Translations under genes and position numbers: made by a program | Notes under the pieces: generated by a model | What the model was told of the DNA's origin: nothing | What the model saw: the letters and a program-made list of their open reading frames with translations, nothing else | Databases searched by the model: none | DNA from: UBA5109 sp038148755 | Lineage (GTDB): Bacteria > Pseudomonadota > Gammaproteobacteria > Pseudomonadales > Pseudohongiellaceae | DNA length: 64,000 nt | Assembly: GCA_038148755.1 (NCBI GenBank) | Contig: JAYQWA010000004.1 | Span: forward strand, 1-64,000 | Direction: 5' to 3' | Shown: one piece after another, positions 18,405 to 26,899 of the stretch | How positions within the stretch are numbered: the stretch's first letter is position 1 | How the letters are laid out: every line of letters starts with the position of its first letter

Positions 18405-20096
18405 ATGCCTACTTTACTTAGATATAAAAAAATTGCACTTATTACTTCAGTCCTTATTCTAATTTCAGTGGCCGGTATCATTCTGCTGGGCAGACAGCCT
18501 TCCTTGCCTACCCTGAATACTCAGTCTTCGTGGTACCAGAATGGACAACAAGCTGTTTTAACTGCCAGCCAAAAAACTATCAACAATACGCCTGGCGCCG
18601 CTAAAAATATTATCTTGTTCATCGGTGATGGCATGAGCATGACCACCATAACCACGGCAAGAATTTTTGCCGGGCAGCAGGCTGGTCAAAGTGGTGAGGA
18701 ATACACATTAAGCTTTGAGCATTTTCCGTGGACAGGCCTATCCAAAACCTACAATTCCAATCAGCAGACCCCGGATTCTGCCGGCACAATGACAGCAATG
18801 ATGACAGGCATTAAAACCAAGGCTGGCTTTATCGGCATTGACGATCAACCGGCACGGGCTAATTGTGAAAGTTTTCTGAACAGTGACAACCCGGAATTAA
18901 TGACTGCCCTGGAGTTGGCAGAAATCGCCGGCAAAGCAACCGGTATTGTCAGCACTGCCAGGCTCACTCATGCCACCCCGGCCGCCACTTATGCAAAATC
19001 TCCGGAACGGGACTGGGAATCGACAACAACACTTGATGAAGAAGATCCACCAAATGAATGTATGGACATTGCCAGCCAGCTAATTAATTTTTCAAATCGT
19101 TTGAATAGCCTTATATACCCGGAGGATCAGTCATCCAGTTTCATTGATGGCATAGATGTCGCCTTTGGCGGTGGCCGGGCAATGTTCTTTGATAATGATC
19201 CCGACAGCCTAATCGGTTTTTCTGAGAGTGCCGATGAAGGCCAACGTGAAGACGGGCGTAACCTCATTCGCGAATGGATTAATCAGGGTGGTATTTATGT
19301 TATGGATCAAAGCAGTTTTGATAACTTAAATGATCAGGACAACCGTAATGTCCTTGGCTTGTTTAATCCTTCGCACATGCGCTTTGAAGCCGACAGACAA
19401 AATGACATAGCCGGAGAGCCTTCCCTCAGTGAAATGACCCTGAAAGCAATCAACCTGTTAGAAGAAGACGATGATGGCTTCTTCCTCATGGTGGAAAGCG
19501 GCCGCATTGATCATGCCCACCATTTCAATAATGCCTATAACGCATTAAATGAAACCGTTGAACTTTCCAATGCCGTCGCTGCTGCCATTAACGCAACCGA
19601 CCCTGATGAAACCCTGATCATCGTAACTGCCGACCATAGCCATGTCATGACAATGGCTGGCTATCCTGTCCGGGGAAATCCCATTCTCGGTAAAGTCGTT
19701 GGCAATGACGCAAGTGGCAACCCGGAAACTGACCTCACACTCGACAGGCAAGGCATGCCTTATACAACGCTCAATTATATGAATGGTAGAGGTTTTGCTG
19801 ATTATGCTGAAAAGTCTGATGGCGTTTATGAACGAATTGAACTACAAGAAAATGAAGAACCCCCTGCTTTCCCGCGCCGGGTTGATTTAAGTGATGTTGA
19901 TACAGAGACCCCTGGTTTTCACCAGGAAACATTTATTCCTCTCATTGAAGAAACACACAGTGGGGAAGATGTTCCAATATATGCCACGGGCCCTGGCGCA
20001 CATCTGCTCAGTGGCAGCATAGAGCAGAATGTTATTTTCCATGTAATGAATTATGCAGGGAACCTGGAGAAATCTGCCAGGGAAGCAATTAAATAG
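18405..20096 (+). CDS. phoA: Alkaline phosphatase (PhoA family)
   Basis: Periplasmic phosphomonoesterase. 563 residues: a signal or anchor segment (about 8-28), then the PhoA fold with metal ligand Asp75 (FIGDGMS), nucleophile Ser125 (TPDSAGTMTAM), VESGRIDHAHH for further zinc ligands and VTADHSHVM near the C-terminal third. No lipobox is seen. Larger than E. coli PhoA (471), with extra loops between about 215 and 300 and a 60-residue insert before the end. Divergent from ppx, which supports a role in phosphate supply. Confidence 0.9.
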   Translation: MPTLLRYKKIALITSVLILISVAGIILLGRQPSLPTLNTQSSWYQNGQQAVLTASQKTINNTPGAAKNIILFIGDGMSMTTITTARIFAGQQAGQSGEEYTLSFEHFPWTGLSKTYNSNQQTPDSAGTMTAMMTGIKTKAGFIGIDDQPARANCESFLNSDNPELMTALELAEIAGKATGIVSTARLTHATPAATYAKSPERDWESTTTLDEEDPPNECMDIASQLINFSNRLNSLIYPEDQSSSFIDGIDVAFGGGRAMFFDNDPDSLIGFSESADEGQREDGRNLIREWINQGGIYVMDQSSFDNLNDQDNRNVLGLFNPSHMRFEADRQNDIAGEPSLSEMTLKAINLLEEDDDGFFLMVESGRIDHAHHFNNAYNALNETVELSNAVAAAINATDPDETLIIVTADHSHVMTMAGYPVRGNPILGKVVGNDASGNPETDLTLDRQGMPYTTLNYMNGRGFADYAEKSDGVYERIELQENEEPPAFPRRVDLSDVDTETPGFHQETFIPLIEETHSGEDVPIYATGPGAHLLSGSIEQNVIFHVMNYAGNLEKSAREAIK

Positions 20097-20111
20097 GGTT
20101 TGATTGGCAAT

Positions 20112-20750
20112 TTATTTGTTATAGACGACTGCGTAGGTTTCTACTTCTACTTCCACCTCTGCACCCTGTCCCATTCTGCCAAGAACGCGCTGTAATCTGG
20201 TTTTTGCTGGCATCCATTCAGGGCTGTATTCCAACGCTTTTCTATAATCATCCAGAGCTTCATCCAACAGATTCTTTTCTTCGTAAACAATACCCCGTGC
20301 AAAATGCACAAGATGTTTATTTTTAATATCCAGTTCAAGGGCATAATTATAATCTGTCAAAGCTGCATCAAGTTGGTTTTCAAAATGGTAGACAAATCCC
20401 CGGTTAATATAAACCTGACCCAAAGTTGGATACAATTTGAGTGCTTCATCATAATCTGCCAATGCCTCTGCGAGGAATCCAGAAGCAGCATGTAAAATCC
20501 CGCGGTTAACAAAGGTTGCGGCCCGGTCATTATCCGATAAACCCAGTTCAACTAATGCCACATTGCAGGGCTCAAACATGTTACTGTTTATTTCAAAATC
20601 TTCTATCGTGGCGACAGAAGTTGCGGCTTCATAACAGGCATGCGCAGACTCATTATGCGTAGCCACCTCAGCACTCTGAGCGAAAACCAGAGAAGGGAAT
20701 GATAGGATTAAAGCGATCCTGTAAAAGTATTTATGGCCTGGTTTGAACAT
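20112..20750 (-). CDS. Exported tetratricopeptide-repeat protein (paralogue of 6527-7117)
   Basis: 212 residues: signal peptide (about 1-25, ending VFAQ), then an ACYEAATS...MFEPCNVAL segment whose two cysteines match those of the paralogue at 6527-7117, then three TPR units (VNRGILHAASGFLAEALADY, INRGFVYHFENQLDAALTDY, FARGIVYEEKNLLDEALDDY). The C-terminal tail EVEVEVETYAVVYNK is short and acidic. Convergent with phoA, 15 bp apart, with no clear terminator between. Function unknown; the pair suggests a small family in this genome. Confidence 0.83.
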   Translation of the reverse strand: MFKPGHKYFYRIALILSFPSLVFAQSAEVATHNESAHACYEAATSVATIEDFEINSNMFEPCNVALVELGLSDNDRAATFVNRGILHAASGFLAEALADYDEALKLYPTLGQVYINRGFVYHFENQLDAALTDYNYALELDIKNKHLVHFARGIVYEEKNLLDEALDDYRKALEYSPEWMPAKTRLQRVLGRMGQGAEVEVEVETYAVVYNK

Positions 20751-20852
20751 TAATTTAATGATTTCTCAAAGACTTTTGATCCTTAAGCGAAGAATAAAGC
20801 ACCTCATGCTAAAAGTAAGTAGATAAATATGAAAAGAAAAAGGAGTCTTTAA

Positions 20853-21401
20853 TTGAAAAACCCCTGGAAAACCCTGAGCAGCACAGAAATCTATTCTAAT
20901 CCGTGGATACGTGTACGTGAAGACAAAGTCATAACCCCCCATGGAAAAGCAGGTATTTACGGCGTCGTAGAAACCAAACCAGCGATTGGTATTGTCGCCT
21001 TAACTGAAGACCTTGATACTTATCTGGTCGGCCAATATCGCTATACCCTTGACACTTATAGCTGGGAAATCCCTGAAGGTGGTGCTGAAGAAAACGAAAA
21101 GCTGCTGGATGCTGCGAAACGTGAATTGCTCGAAGAAACCGGCTTAAGTGCCAGGCGATGGACTGATCTTGGTGAAATGTATACCAGTAATTGTTTTACC
21201 AATGAACGCGGCTATATTTTTGTTGCTGAAGACTTAAGTCAGGGTGTAGCACAACCAGACCCCACTGAAAAACTAGAGATTAAAAAGCTACCGTTTCTGG
21301 AAGTCTGGCAAATGGTTATCAATCAGGGAATCAAAGACTCTCTGACAATAACGGCAATAATGCGCACTTATCATTTACTGCAACAACAGAACAGAATTTA
21401 G
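20853..21401 (+). CDS. Nudix hydrolase (ADP-ribose pyrophosphatase-like)
   Basis: 182 residues with a complete Nudix box G-x5-E-x7-R-E-x2-E-E-x-G spanning GGAEENEKLL...KRELLEETG (about 76-98). It follows the NTP-PPase/ADP-ribose pyrophosphatase layout (YRYTLDTYSWEIPEGG before the box). Such enzymes split nucleoside-diphosphate derivatives in the cytoplasm. The start is TTG at 20853, chosen because AAGGAG sits at 20840-20845, 7 bp upstream, and translation from there is Nudix-like at once. Convergent with clpB (9 bp gap). Confidence 0.88.
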   Translation: MKNPWKTLSSTEIYSNPWIRVREDKVITPHGKAGIYGVVETKPAIGIVALTEDLDTYLVGQYRYTLDTYSWEIPEGGAEENEKLLDAAKRELLEETGLSARRWTDLGEMYTSNCFTNERGYIFVAEDLSQGVAQPDPTEKLEIKKLPFLEVWQMVINQGIKDSLTITAIMRTYHLLQQQNRI

Positions 21402-21410
21402 GCTCAGGGC

Positions 21411-24014
21411 TTAATCTGCTTTCTGTTTGGCAGTAAATTTAATATCCTCGCCATAAAGTTCAACAAGGATTGTATCGCCCGGAGAAAAATCTCCGGCAAG
21501 CACACGTTGAGCCAGAGGGTTTTCCAGCCAGGTTTGTACTGCTCTTTTCAAAGGGCGCGCCCCGTAAACGGGATCAAATCCCAAACTAGCCAGCTTATCC
21601 AGAACACCTTCTGCAAATTCCAGTTTAAGATCATTATCCTGTAAACGTTGATCCAGTAATTGCAATTGAATTTCGGCAATACCTTTTACCTGTTCACGGG
21701 CAAGAGGATGAAACACAACCAGTTCATCTATACGGTTAATGAATTCCGGCCTGAAATGAGTCGACACCACTTCCAGCACCGAGCTTTTTACGGATTCATA
21801 ACTCGCCGTTTTATCAGAGTCTGCATTCATCAACTCCTGGATTCGGTCAGAACCCAGATTGGATGTCATGACGATGACCGTATTACGGAAATCTACCGTA
21901 CGACCATGCCCATCTGTCAGCCTGCCATCATCCAATACCTGTAATAAGATATTGAAAACATCCGGATGCGCTTTTTCGATTTCATCAAGTAACAAAACTG
22001 CATAAGGGCGACGTCGGACTGCTTCAGTCAGATAGCCCCCTTCTTCATAACCGACATAACCGGGAGGTGCGCCAATCAGTCGCGCCACCGAATGGCGCTC
22101 CATGAATTCTGACATATCAATACGCACCATGGCTTCCTCAGTATCAAAGAGAAAGCTAGCCAGGGCTTTACAAAGTTCAGTTTTCCCAACACCGGTTGGC
22201 CCCAGAAAAAGAAAGGAACCATTGGGACGCCGCGGATCCGATATGCCTGACCGCGACCGTCTTACTGCATTGGCTACTGCATCAACAGCTTCATCCTGAC
22301 TTATGACTCGCTGGTGCAGTGCTTCTTCCATGCGCAATAGCTTTTGCTTATCCCCTTCCAGCATTTTTGAAATAGGGATTCCTGTTGCTCTGGAAACTAC
22401 CACGGCAATTTCTTCATCAGTGACTTTATTGCGCAGCAGTTTCATTTCAATATTGTCAGCACTGGAGGCAGCCTCCAGCTTTCTTTCAAGCTCGGGAATC
22501 GTGCCATATTGCAACTCGGACATGCGCGCCAGATCAGAAGCCCTGCTTGCAGCTTCCAGGTCAATTCTGGCCTGTTCCAGATCACTCTTAATTTGTTGCG
22601 AGCCTTGTAGTGTTGCTTTTTCTGCACGCAACACTTCATCTAAATCTGCAAATTCTGTTTCCAGTTTTTTTATGTCAGTTTCAAGTTTTTCCAGGCCTTT
22701 TTGCGATGCTTCATCTGTTTCTTTTTTCAAGGCTTCGCGTTCAATTTTCAATTGAATCAGACGTCTTTCCAGTCGATCCATCTCTTCAGGTTTTGAATCA
22801 ATTTCCATACGGATCAGGCTCGCCGCTTCATCAATAAGATCTATTGCTTTATCGGGTAGCTGCCTATCAGTGATATAACGCTGTGATAATTTTGTCGCTG
22901 CAATAATGGCCGAATCCGTTATGTTCACACCATGATGCACTTCATAACGTTCTTTCAGTCCGCGCAAGATCGCAATGGTATCTTCTTCACTGGGCTCATC
23001 AATAAGCACCTTCTGAAAACGTCGCTCCAGTGCTGCATCCTTCTCGATATACTGCCGGTATTCATCCAGGGTTGTTGCACCCACACAATGTAATTCTCCC
23101 CGCGCCAAAGCAGGTTTAAGCATATTGCCGGCATCCATGGCACCTTCTGCTTTGCCAGCTCCGACCATGGTATGAATTTCATCAATAAACAAAATGACTG
23201 AACCTTCCTGTTTAGAAAGCTCATTCAGTACTGCCTTCAGACGTTCTTCAAATTCACCACGAAATTTAGCCCCTGCAATCAGCGCTCCCATATCCAGTGA
23301 AAGAATACGCTTACCTTTTAGCCCTTCTGGAACTTCACCATTAACAATACGTTGGGCCAGCCCATCAACAATGGCTGTTTTCCCGACTCCGGGCTCTCCA
23401 ATTAAAACCGGATTATTCTTGGTACGGCGTTGTAAAACCTGTACGGTTCGACGGATTTCATCATCCCTGCCGATAACGGGATCAAGTTTTCCTGCTTCAG
23501 CTTTAGCCGTTACGTCCACTGTAAACTTCTGTAATGCCTGATAAGAACCCTCAGCTTCAGGATCATCAACGCCTTCACCGCCACGTAAATTTTTAATCGC
23601 ATTTTCAAGCGCCTGTTGTGACACTGAAAAAGAATTTAACAATTTCCCCAGCTCACCCTTATCCTGCATGGCAGCGAGTAAAACACTTTCGCTGGAAATA
23701 AATTGATCACCACTTTGTTGTGAAACCTTATCGGCAATGTTCAACAATTTTGCCAGTTCAGGTGAAAGATTGACGTCTCCGTCACTATCAGAAACCACAG
23801 GCAGATTTTCCAAGATAACCAGCAAGCCTTCCTGAACTTTTTTAATATCAAAGCCTGTTTGCATCAACAAAGGTCTGATGGAACCACCTTTCTGATTAAG
23901 TAATGAGAGGATTAAATGCACGGGGGCAATCTGATTGTGGTCCTTACCCACAGCCAGAGATTGCGCATCGGCTAATGCCAGCTGCAATTTATTGGTTAAC
24001 TTATCCATTCGCAT
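21411..24014 (-). CDS. clpB: ATP-dependent disaggregase ClpB
   Basis: Hexameric AAA+ chaperone that, with DnaK, pulls proteins out of heat-induced aggregates. 867 residues, the usual size: Clp N-domain (about 1-145), first AAA+ module with Walker A GEPGVGKT and FIDEIHTMVGAG, a long coiled-coil middle domain (about 400-530), second module with GPTGVGKTELCKALA and LLLDEIEKAHPDVFN. The start MRMDKLTNKLQLAL matches E. coli. A sigma-32-type promoter stands just upstream, after pgeF. Confidence 0.97.
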   Translation of the reverse strand: MRMDKLTNKLQLALADAQSLAVGKDHNQIAPVHLILSLLNQKGGSIRPLLMQTGFDIKKVQEGLLVILENLPVVSDSDGDVNLSPELAKLLNIADKVSQQSGDQFISSESVLLAAMQDKGELGKLLNSFSVSQQALENAIKNLRGGEGVDDPEAEGSYQALQKFTVDVTAKAEAGKLDPVIGRDDEIRRTVQVLQRRTKNNPVLIGEPGVGKTAIVDGLAQRIVNGEVPEGLKGKRILSLDMGALIAGAKFRGEFEERLKAVLNELSKQEGSVILFIDEIHTMVGAGKAEGAMDAGNMLKPALARGELHCVGATTLDEYRQYIEKDAALERRFQKVLIDEPSEEDTIAILRGLKERYEVHHGVNITDSAIIAATKLSQRYITDRQLPDKAIDLIDEAASLIRMEIDSKPEEMDRLERRLIQLKIEREALKKETDEASQKGLEKLETDIKKLETEFADLDEVLRAEKATLQGSQQIKSDLEQARIDLEAASRASDLARMSELQYGTIPELERKLEAASSADNIEMKLLRNKVTDEEIAVVVSRATGIPISKMLEGDKQKLLRMEEALHQRVISQDEAVDAVANAVRRSRSGISDPRRPNGSFLFLGPTGVGKTELCKALASFLFDTEEAMVRIDMSEFMERHSVARLIGAPPGYVGYEEGGYLTEAVRRRPYAVLLLDEIEKAHPDVFNILLQVLDDGRLTDGHGRTVDFRNTVIVMTSNLGSDRIQELMNADSDKTASYESVKSSVLEVVSTHFRPEFINRIDELVVFHPLAREQVKGIAEIQLQLLDQRLQDNDLKLEFAEGVLDKLASLGFDPVYGARPLKRAVQTWLENPLAQRVLAGDFSPGDTILVELYGEDIKFTAKQKAD

Positions 24015-24059
24015 AGTACAGACCCCACAGACTAAATTTTACTGCTTTCATAATCCTGT

Positions 24060-24087
24060 AAATGGGGGTGGAATGGTTTGATTCAAG
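24060..24087 (-). promoter_or_regulatory. Heat-shock (sigma-32) promoter of clpB
   Basis: On the minus strand CTTGAAT (24081-24087), 13-bp spacer, CCCCATTT (24060-24067), an almost exact match to the RpoH consensus CTTGAAA-N13..17-CCCCATnT. It lies in the 83-bp gap between pgeF and clpB and would start transcription near 24052, about 38 bp before the ATG. Confidence 0.88.
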
Positions 24088-24097
24088 TCAGTGGAAT

Positions 24098-24781
24098 TTA
24101 TTTTAACCAGATCAAACTGGACAGACGTCCTGTTTCTTTGTCACGTCGATAGGAATAAAAATTCTCAGGATCACAAAAAGTACACAGACCGCCACCACTA
24201 ATATCAAAAAGCCCTGCGTCGTTTAAGCGAATTTGGGCCAGCTTATAAAGATCAGCCATCCATTTACTGTTTTTAGCGCCGGGAACAAAGGCCGCAGACG
24301 TTATTTTTTTTGTAGCCTGGCTGGCTTGCTGTAAATAGATATCTCTGACTTCTTCTCCGACTTCAAAATGGCAGGGGCCTATTGCCGGCCCGAACCAGAC
24401 AGAAATACTTTCATGTTTTGCTTTAAAACAAGCCAGAGTATTTTCCAGAACACCCGTAGCAAGACCACGCCAGCCAGCATGAGCCAATGCAATTTCACGG
24501 CCTTTTTGATCGCTGAAAAAAACCGGCAGACAGTCAGCGGTATGAATTCCACAAACAATTCCTGGCACTTGTGTATAAATAGCATCAGCCTTTGGCTCTG
24601 ATATATTTACCCCAGCCTCCAGTTTTAATACATCTTTGCCATGAACCTGTTGCAACCATTGCACTTGCTTTTGTTGCAACACATCATCAACATCAGCGCG
24701 TCTGGTTACAACACAGGCAGTAACATTTGTCGGCGCAGACCAGTTTGCTTTTATTACTGCATTAACCTTCATTATCTTCAC
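24098..24781 (-). CDS. pgeF: Peptidoglycan editing factor PgeF / YfiH (laccase-domain family)
   Basis: 227 residues of the YfiH/DUF152 fold. Cytoplasmic members correct peptidoglycan precursors with misincorporated serine; purine nucleoside phosphorylase and laccase activities are also reported for the family. The metal-site residues are seen in GIHTADCLPVFF, ALAHAGWRGLATGV and GPCHFEVGEEV. A GTG at 24781 starts the open frame and overlaps rluD by 20 bp; an ATG three codons later (24772) is an equally good start. Gene order rluD-pgeF-clpB matches E. coli. Confidence 0.92.
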   Translation of the reverse strand: MKIMKVNAVIKANWSAPTNVTACVVTRRADVDDVLQQKQVQWLQQVHGKDVLKLEAGVNISEPKADAIYTQVPGIVCGIHTADCLPVFFSDQKGREIALAHAGWRGLATGVLENTLACFKAKHESISVWFGPAIGPCHFEVGEEVRDIYLQQASQATKKITSAAFVPGAKNSKWMADLYKLAQIRLNDAGLFDISGGGLCTFCDPENFYSYRRDKETGRLSSLIWLK

Positions 24782-25718
24782 TTAACACAGACAATAACTG
24801 TTGCATATCTTGCGGCAGTTCCGCTTCCCAACTCAGAAGCTCTCCCGTTTCCGGATGCTGTAACCCCAGTTTCCAGGCATGCAAAGCCTGTCTTTTAAAA
24901 TTTTTAATCATATCAATCAAGTCGGGACTGGCGGCTTTCAGAATCTTGGGTCTGCCGCCATAAACCTGGTCTCCAATCAGAGGGAATCCCAAATAGGCCA
25001 TGTGTACTCGTATTTGATGTGTCCGTCCGGTTTCAAGTTTTACTGCAAGATGCGTATGCGCCCTGAATTTTTTTATCACCCGATAGTGAGTAATGGCAGC
25101 CTTACCGCTTTGCTCTGAGACAACGGCTCTTTTGGTTCTGTGTACTGGGTGCCTTCCTAATGGCGCATCAACGCTACCACCGGCAGTTACCAGACCTGTG
25201 GTCACCGCCTGGTATTCTCTGCTGACTTCCCTCGCCTGAATTTGCTCTGTTAAAGACAGATGACTTGGTAAAGTCCGGGCTACCACCATTAACCCACTGG
25301 TCTCTTTATCCAAACGATGAACGATGCCAGCCCGGGGAATAGTTTCAAGTTCAGGATAATGATGCAGCAAGGCATTAAGCAAGGTTCCCGAATAATTTCC
25401 TGCTGCCGGATGAACAACCAGACCGGCAGCTTTATTAATAACCAGGATGCTGTCATCTTCATGGATGATATCCAGGGGGATAGATTCAGCCTGCCATTGT
25501 TCCTGTACTTCCTGCACAGCTGATAATGTGATCAGTTCGCCACCTAAGAGTTTTTGCCTGTTTTTAGCTTTTTTGCCATCTACCAACAAGTTCCCTTGCT
25601 GTATCCATGATTGCAAGCGAACTCGTGAATAGTCGGGGAACAGGCTCGATGCTACCTGATCCAGGCGTAAACCTGCCTGTTCAGAGCTGACTTTCGCTTC
25701 CAGATAAAACTTTTCCAT
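24762..25718 (-). CDS. rluD: 23S rRNA pseudouridine synthase RluD
   Basis: Makes pseudouridines 1911, 1915 and 1917 in helix 69 of 23S rRNA. 318 residues: S4 RNA-binding domain (about 13-60), then the RluA-type catalytic domain with the active Asp in GIVHRLDKETSGLMVVA and the GRTHQIRVHMAYLGFPLIGD motif. It is divergent from bamD and overlaps pgeF at its 3' end, the same arrangement as in enterobacteria, so orthology with RluD rather than RluA or RluC is likely. Confidence 0.95.
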   Translation of the reverse strand: MEKFYLEAKVSSEQAGLRLDQVASSLFPDYSRVRLQSWIQQGNLLVDGKKAKNRQKLLGGELITLSAVQEVQEQWQAESIPLDIIHEDDSILVINKAAGLVVHPAAGNYSGTLLNALLHHYPELETIPRAGIVHRLDKETSGLMVVARTLPSHLSLTEQIQAREVSREYQAVTTGLVTAGGSVDAPLGRHPVHRTKRAVVSEQSGKAAITHYRVIKKFRAHTHLAVKLETGRTHQIRVHMAYLGFPLIGDQVYGGRPKILKAASPDLIDMIKNFKRQALHAWKLGLQHPETGELLSWEAELPQDMQQLLSVLSEDNEG

Positions 25719-25777
25719 ATTTTTATAGTCTATAGATGATGAATGATGACTTGACCATGCAATTTTTCAGCAAGATT

Positions 25778-25805
25778 TTTTATAAGACATATTTTATAAG
25801 ACATA
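25778..25805. repeat. Tandem 14-bp duplication in the rluD-bamD gap
   Basis: TTTTATAAGACATA occurs twice head to tail (25778-25791 and 25792-25805) in the divergent promoter region. It may duplicate a -10-like element (TATAAG); role unknown. Confidence 0.6.
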
Positions 25806-25877
25806 GTACACTGCGTTGGCGAAATATCGAATTATGCCAAAAAGCAGCAAGCAATTAAGCCCAAAGACATAACAACC

Positions 25878-26897
25878 GTGAAAAGACTTCTACCACCTCT
25901 TCTGCTCATCTCCATTTTTTCACTTTCCGCCTGCTCTTCAGATGATCAGTTTCAGGGTTCTACTGAGGAATTTCTTTATAACGAAGCCGTTGATGCGCTC
26001 CGTAGAAATGCCTTTAACGAAGCAATTACAGATTTTCAGCAACTGGAAGCCTTGTTCCCTTTTGGCCAATATGCCGCTCAAGCTCAAATCGAACTGGTTT
26101 ATGCCTATTACAGAGCCGGGGAAGCCGAATCAGCACGTGCAGCTGCCGATCGCTTTATTCGACTTTACCCTGATGATGAAAATGTTGATTATGCGTATTA
26201 CATGAAAGGACTGGCTTTTTATACGGAAGACGCCAGTATGCTGGGACGTTTTTTACCCACTGATCCTAGTAAACGAGACCCGGGTAACGCACGGGAATCC
26301 TTTACCGATTTTGCACAATTAATCACACGTTTCCCCAACAGTCCATATGCAGCAGACGCCCGGGCTCGAATGATTTATCTACGTAATTTACTTGCTGACT
26401 ATGAAATACATGTCGCAGAATTTTATATTGAAAGACAGGCATTTCTTTCAGCATTGAATCGTGCTAAATATGTTGTGGAAAACTATCAGGAAGCTCCTGC
26501 AGTTCCCCGTGCTCTGGAAATCATGACTGAAATGTATCTCCGTCTGGGATTAAATGATCTTGCTAATAATAGCCTGCAGATACTTGCGACCAACTATCCG
26601 GAAAGCAATCAGTTGGATGACAATGGAGACTTTGTTGTTTCCACACAAATCACTGATCCTTCTTTTTTATATTCCGTGACTTTTGGTTTACTGGGTTCCA
26701 ACAAACGGGATACGCCGCTTGCACCTACAAGACGACCTGTAAGTATAGATACAGCTTTTGGTTTTCAACTTCCGGCGGAAAACCCGGCAGAAGAAGAAAG
26801 ATCATGGTTGAATATACTGACTTTGGGGATGCTGGGTAACGGCGGAGCCCAGGATGAAATGCAGGAAAACAATAGCGAAGAAGCTACTGCAAACTAA
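25878..26897 (+). CDS. bamD: Outer-membrane assembly lipoprotein BamD
   Basis: Essential lipoprotein of the BAM complex that inserts beta-barrels. The GTG start gives a lipoprotein leader with lipobox LSAC and acylated Cys19. Residues 30-235 match BamD with its five TPR-like repeats (YNEAVDALRRNAFNEAITDF, FPFGQYAAQAQIELVYAYYR, FITRFPNSPYAADARARM-type motif, YYIERQAFLSALNRAKYVVENY-type). At 339 residues it is about 95 longer than E. coli BamD, with a low-complexity acidic C-terminal tail (about 245-339). Position opposite rluD is conserved. Confidence 0.94.
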   Translation: MKRLLPPLLLISIFSLSACSSDDQFQGSTEEFLYNEAVDALRRNAFNEAITDFQQLEALFPFGQYAAQAQIELVYAYYRAGEAESARAAADRFIRLYPDDENVDYAYYMKGLAFYTEDASMLGRFLPTDPSKRDPGNARESFTDFAQLITRFPNSPYAADARARMIYLRNLLADYEIHVAEFYIERQAFLSALNRAKYVVENYQEAPAVPRALEIMTEMYLRLGLNDLANNSLQILATNYPESNQLDDNGDFVVSTQITDPSFLYSVTFGLLGSNKRDTPLAPTRRPVSIDTAFGFQLPAENPAEEERSWLNILTLGMLGNGGAQDEMQENNSEEATAN

Positions 26898-26899
26898 AC

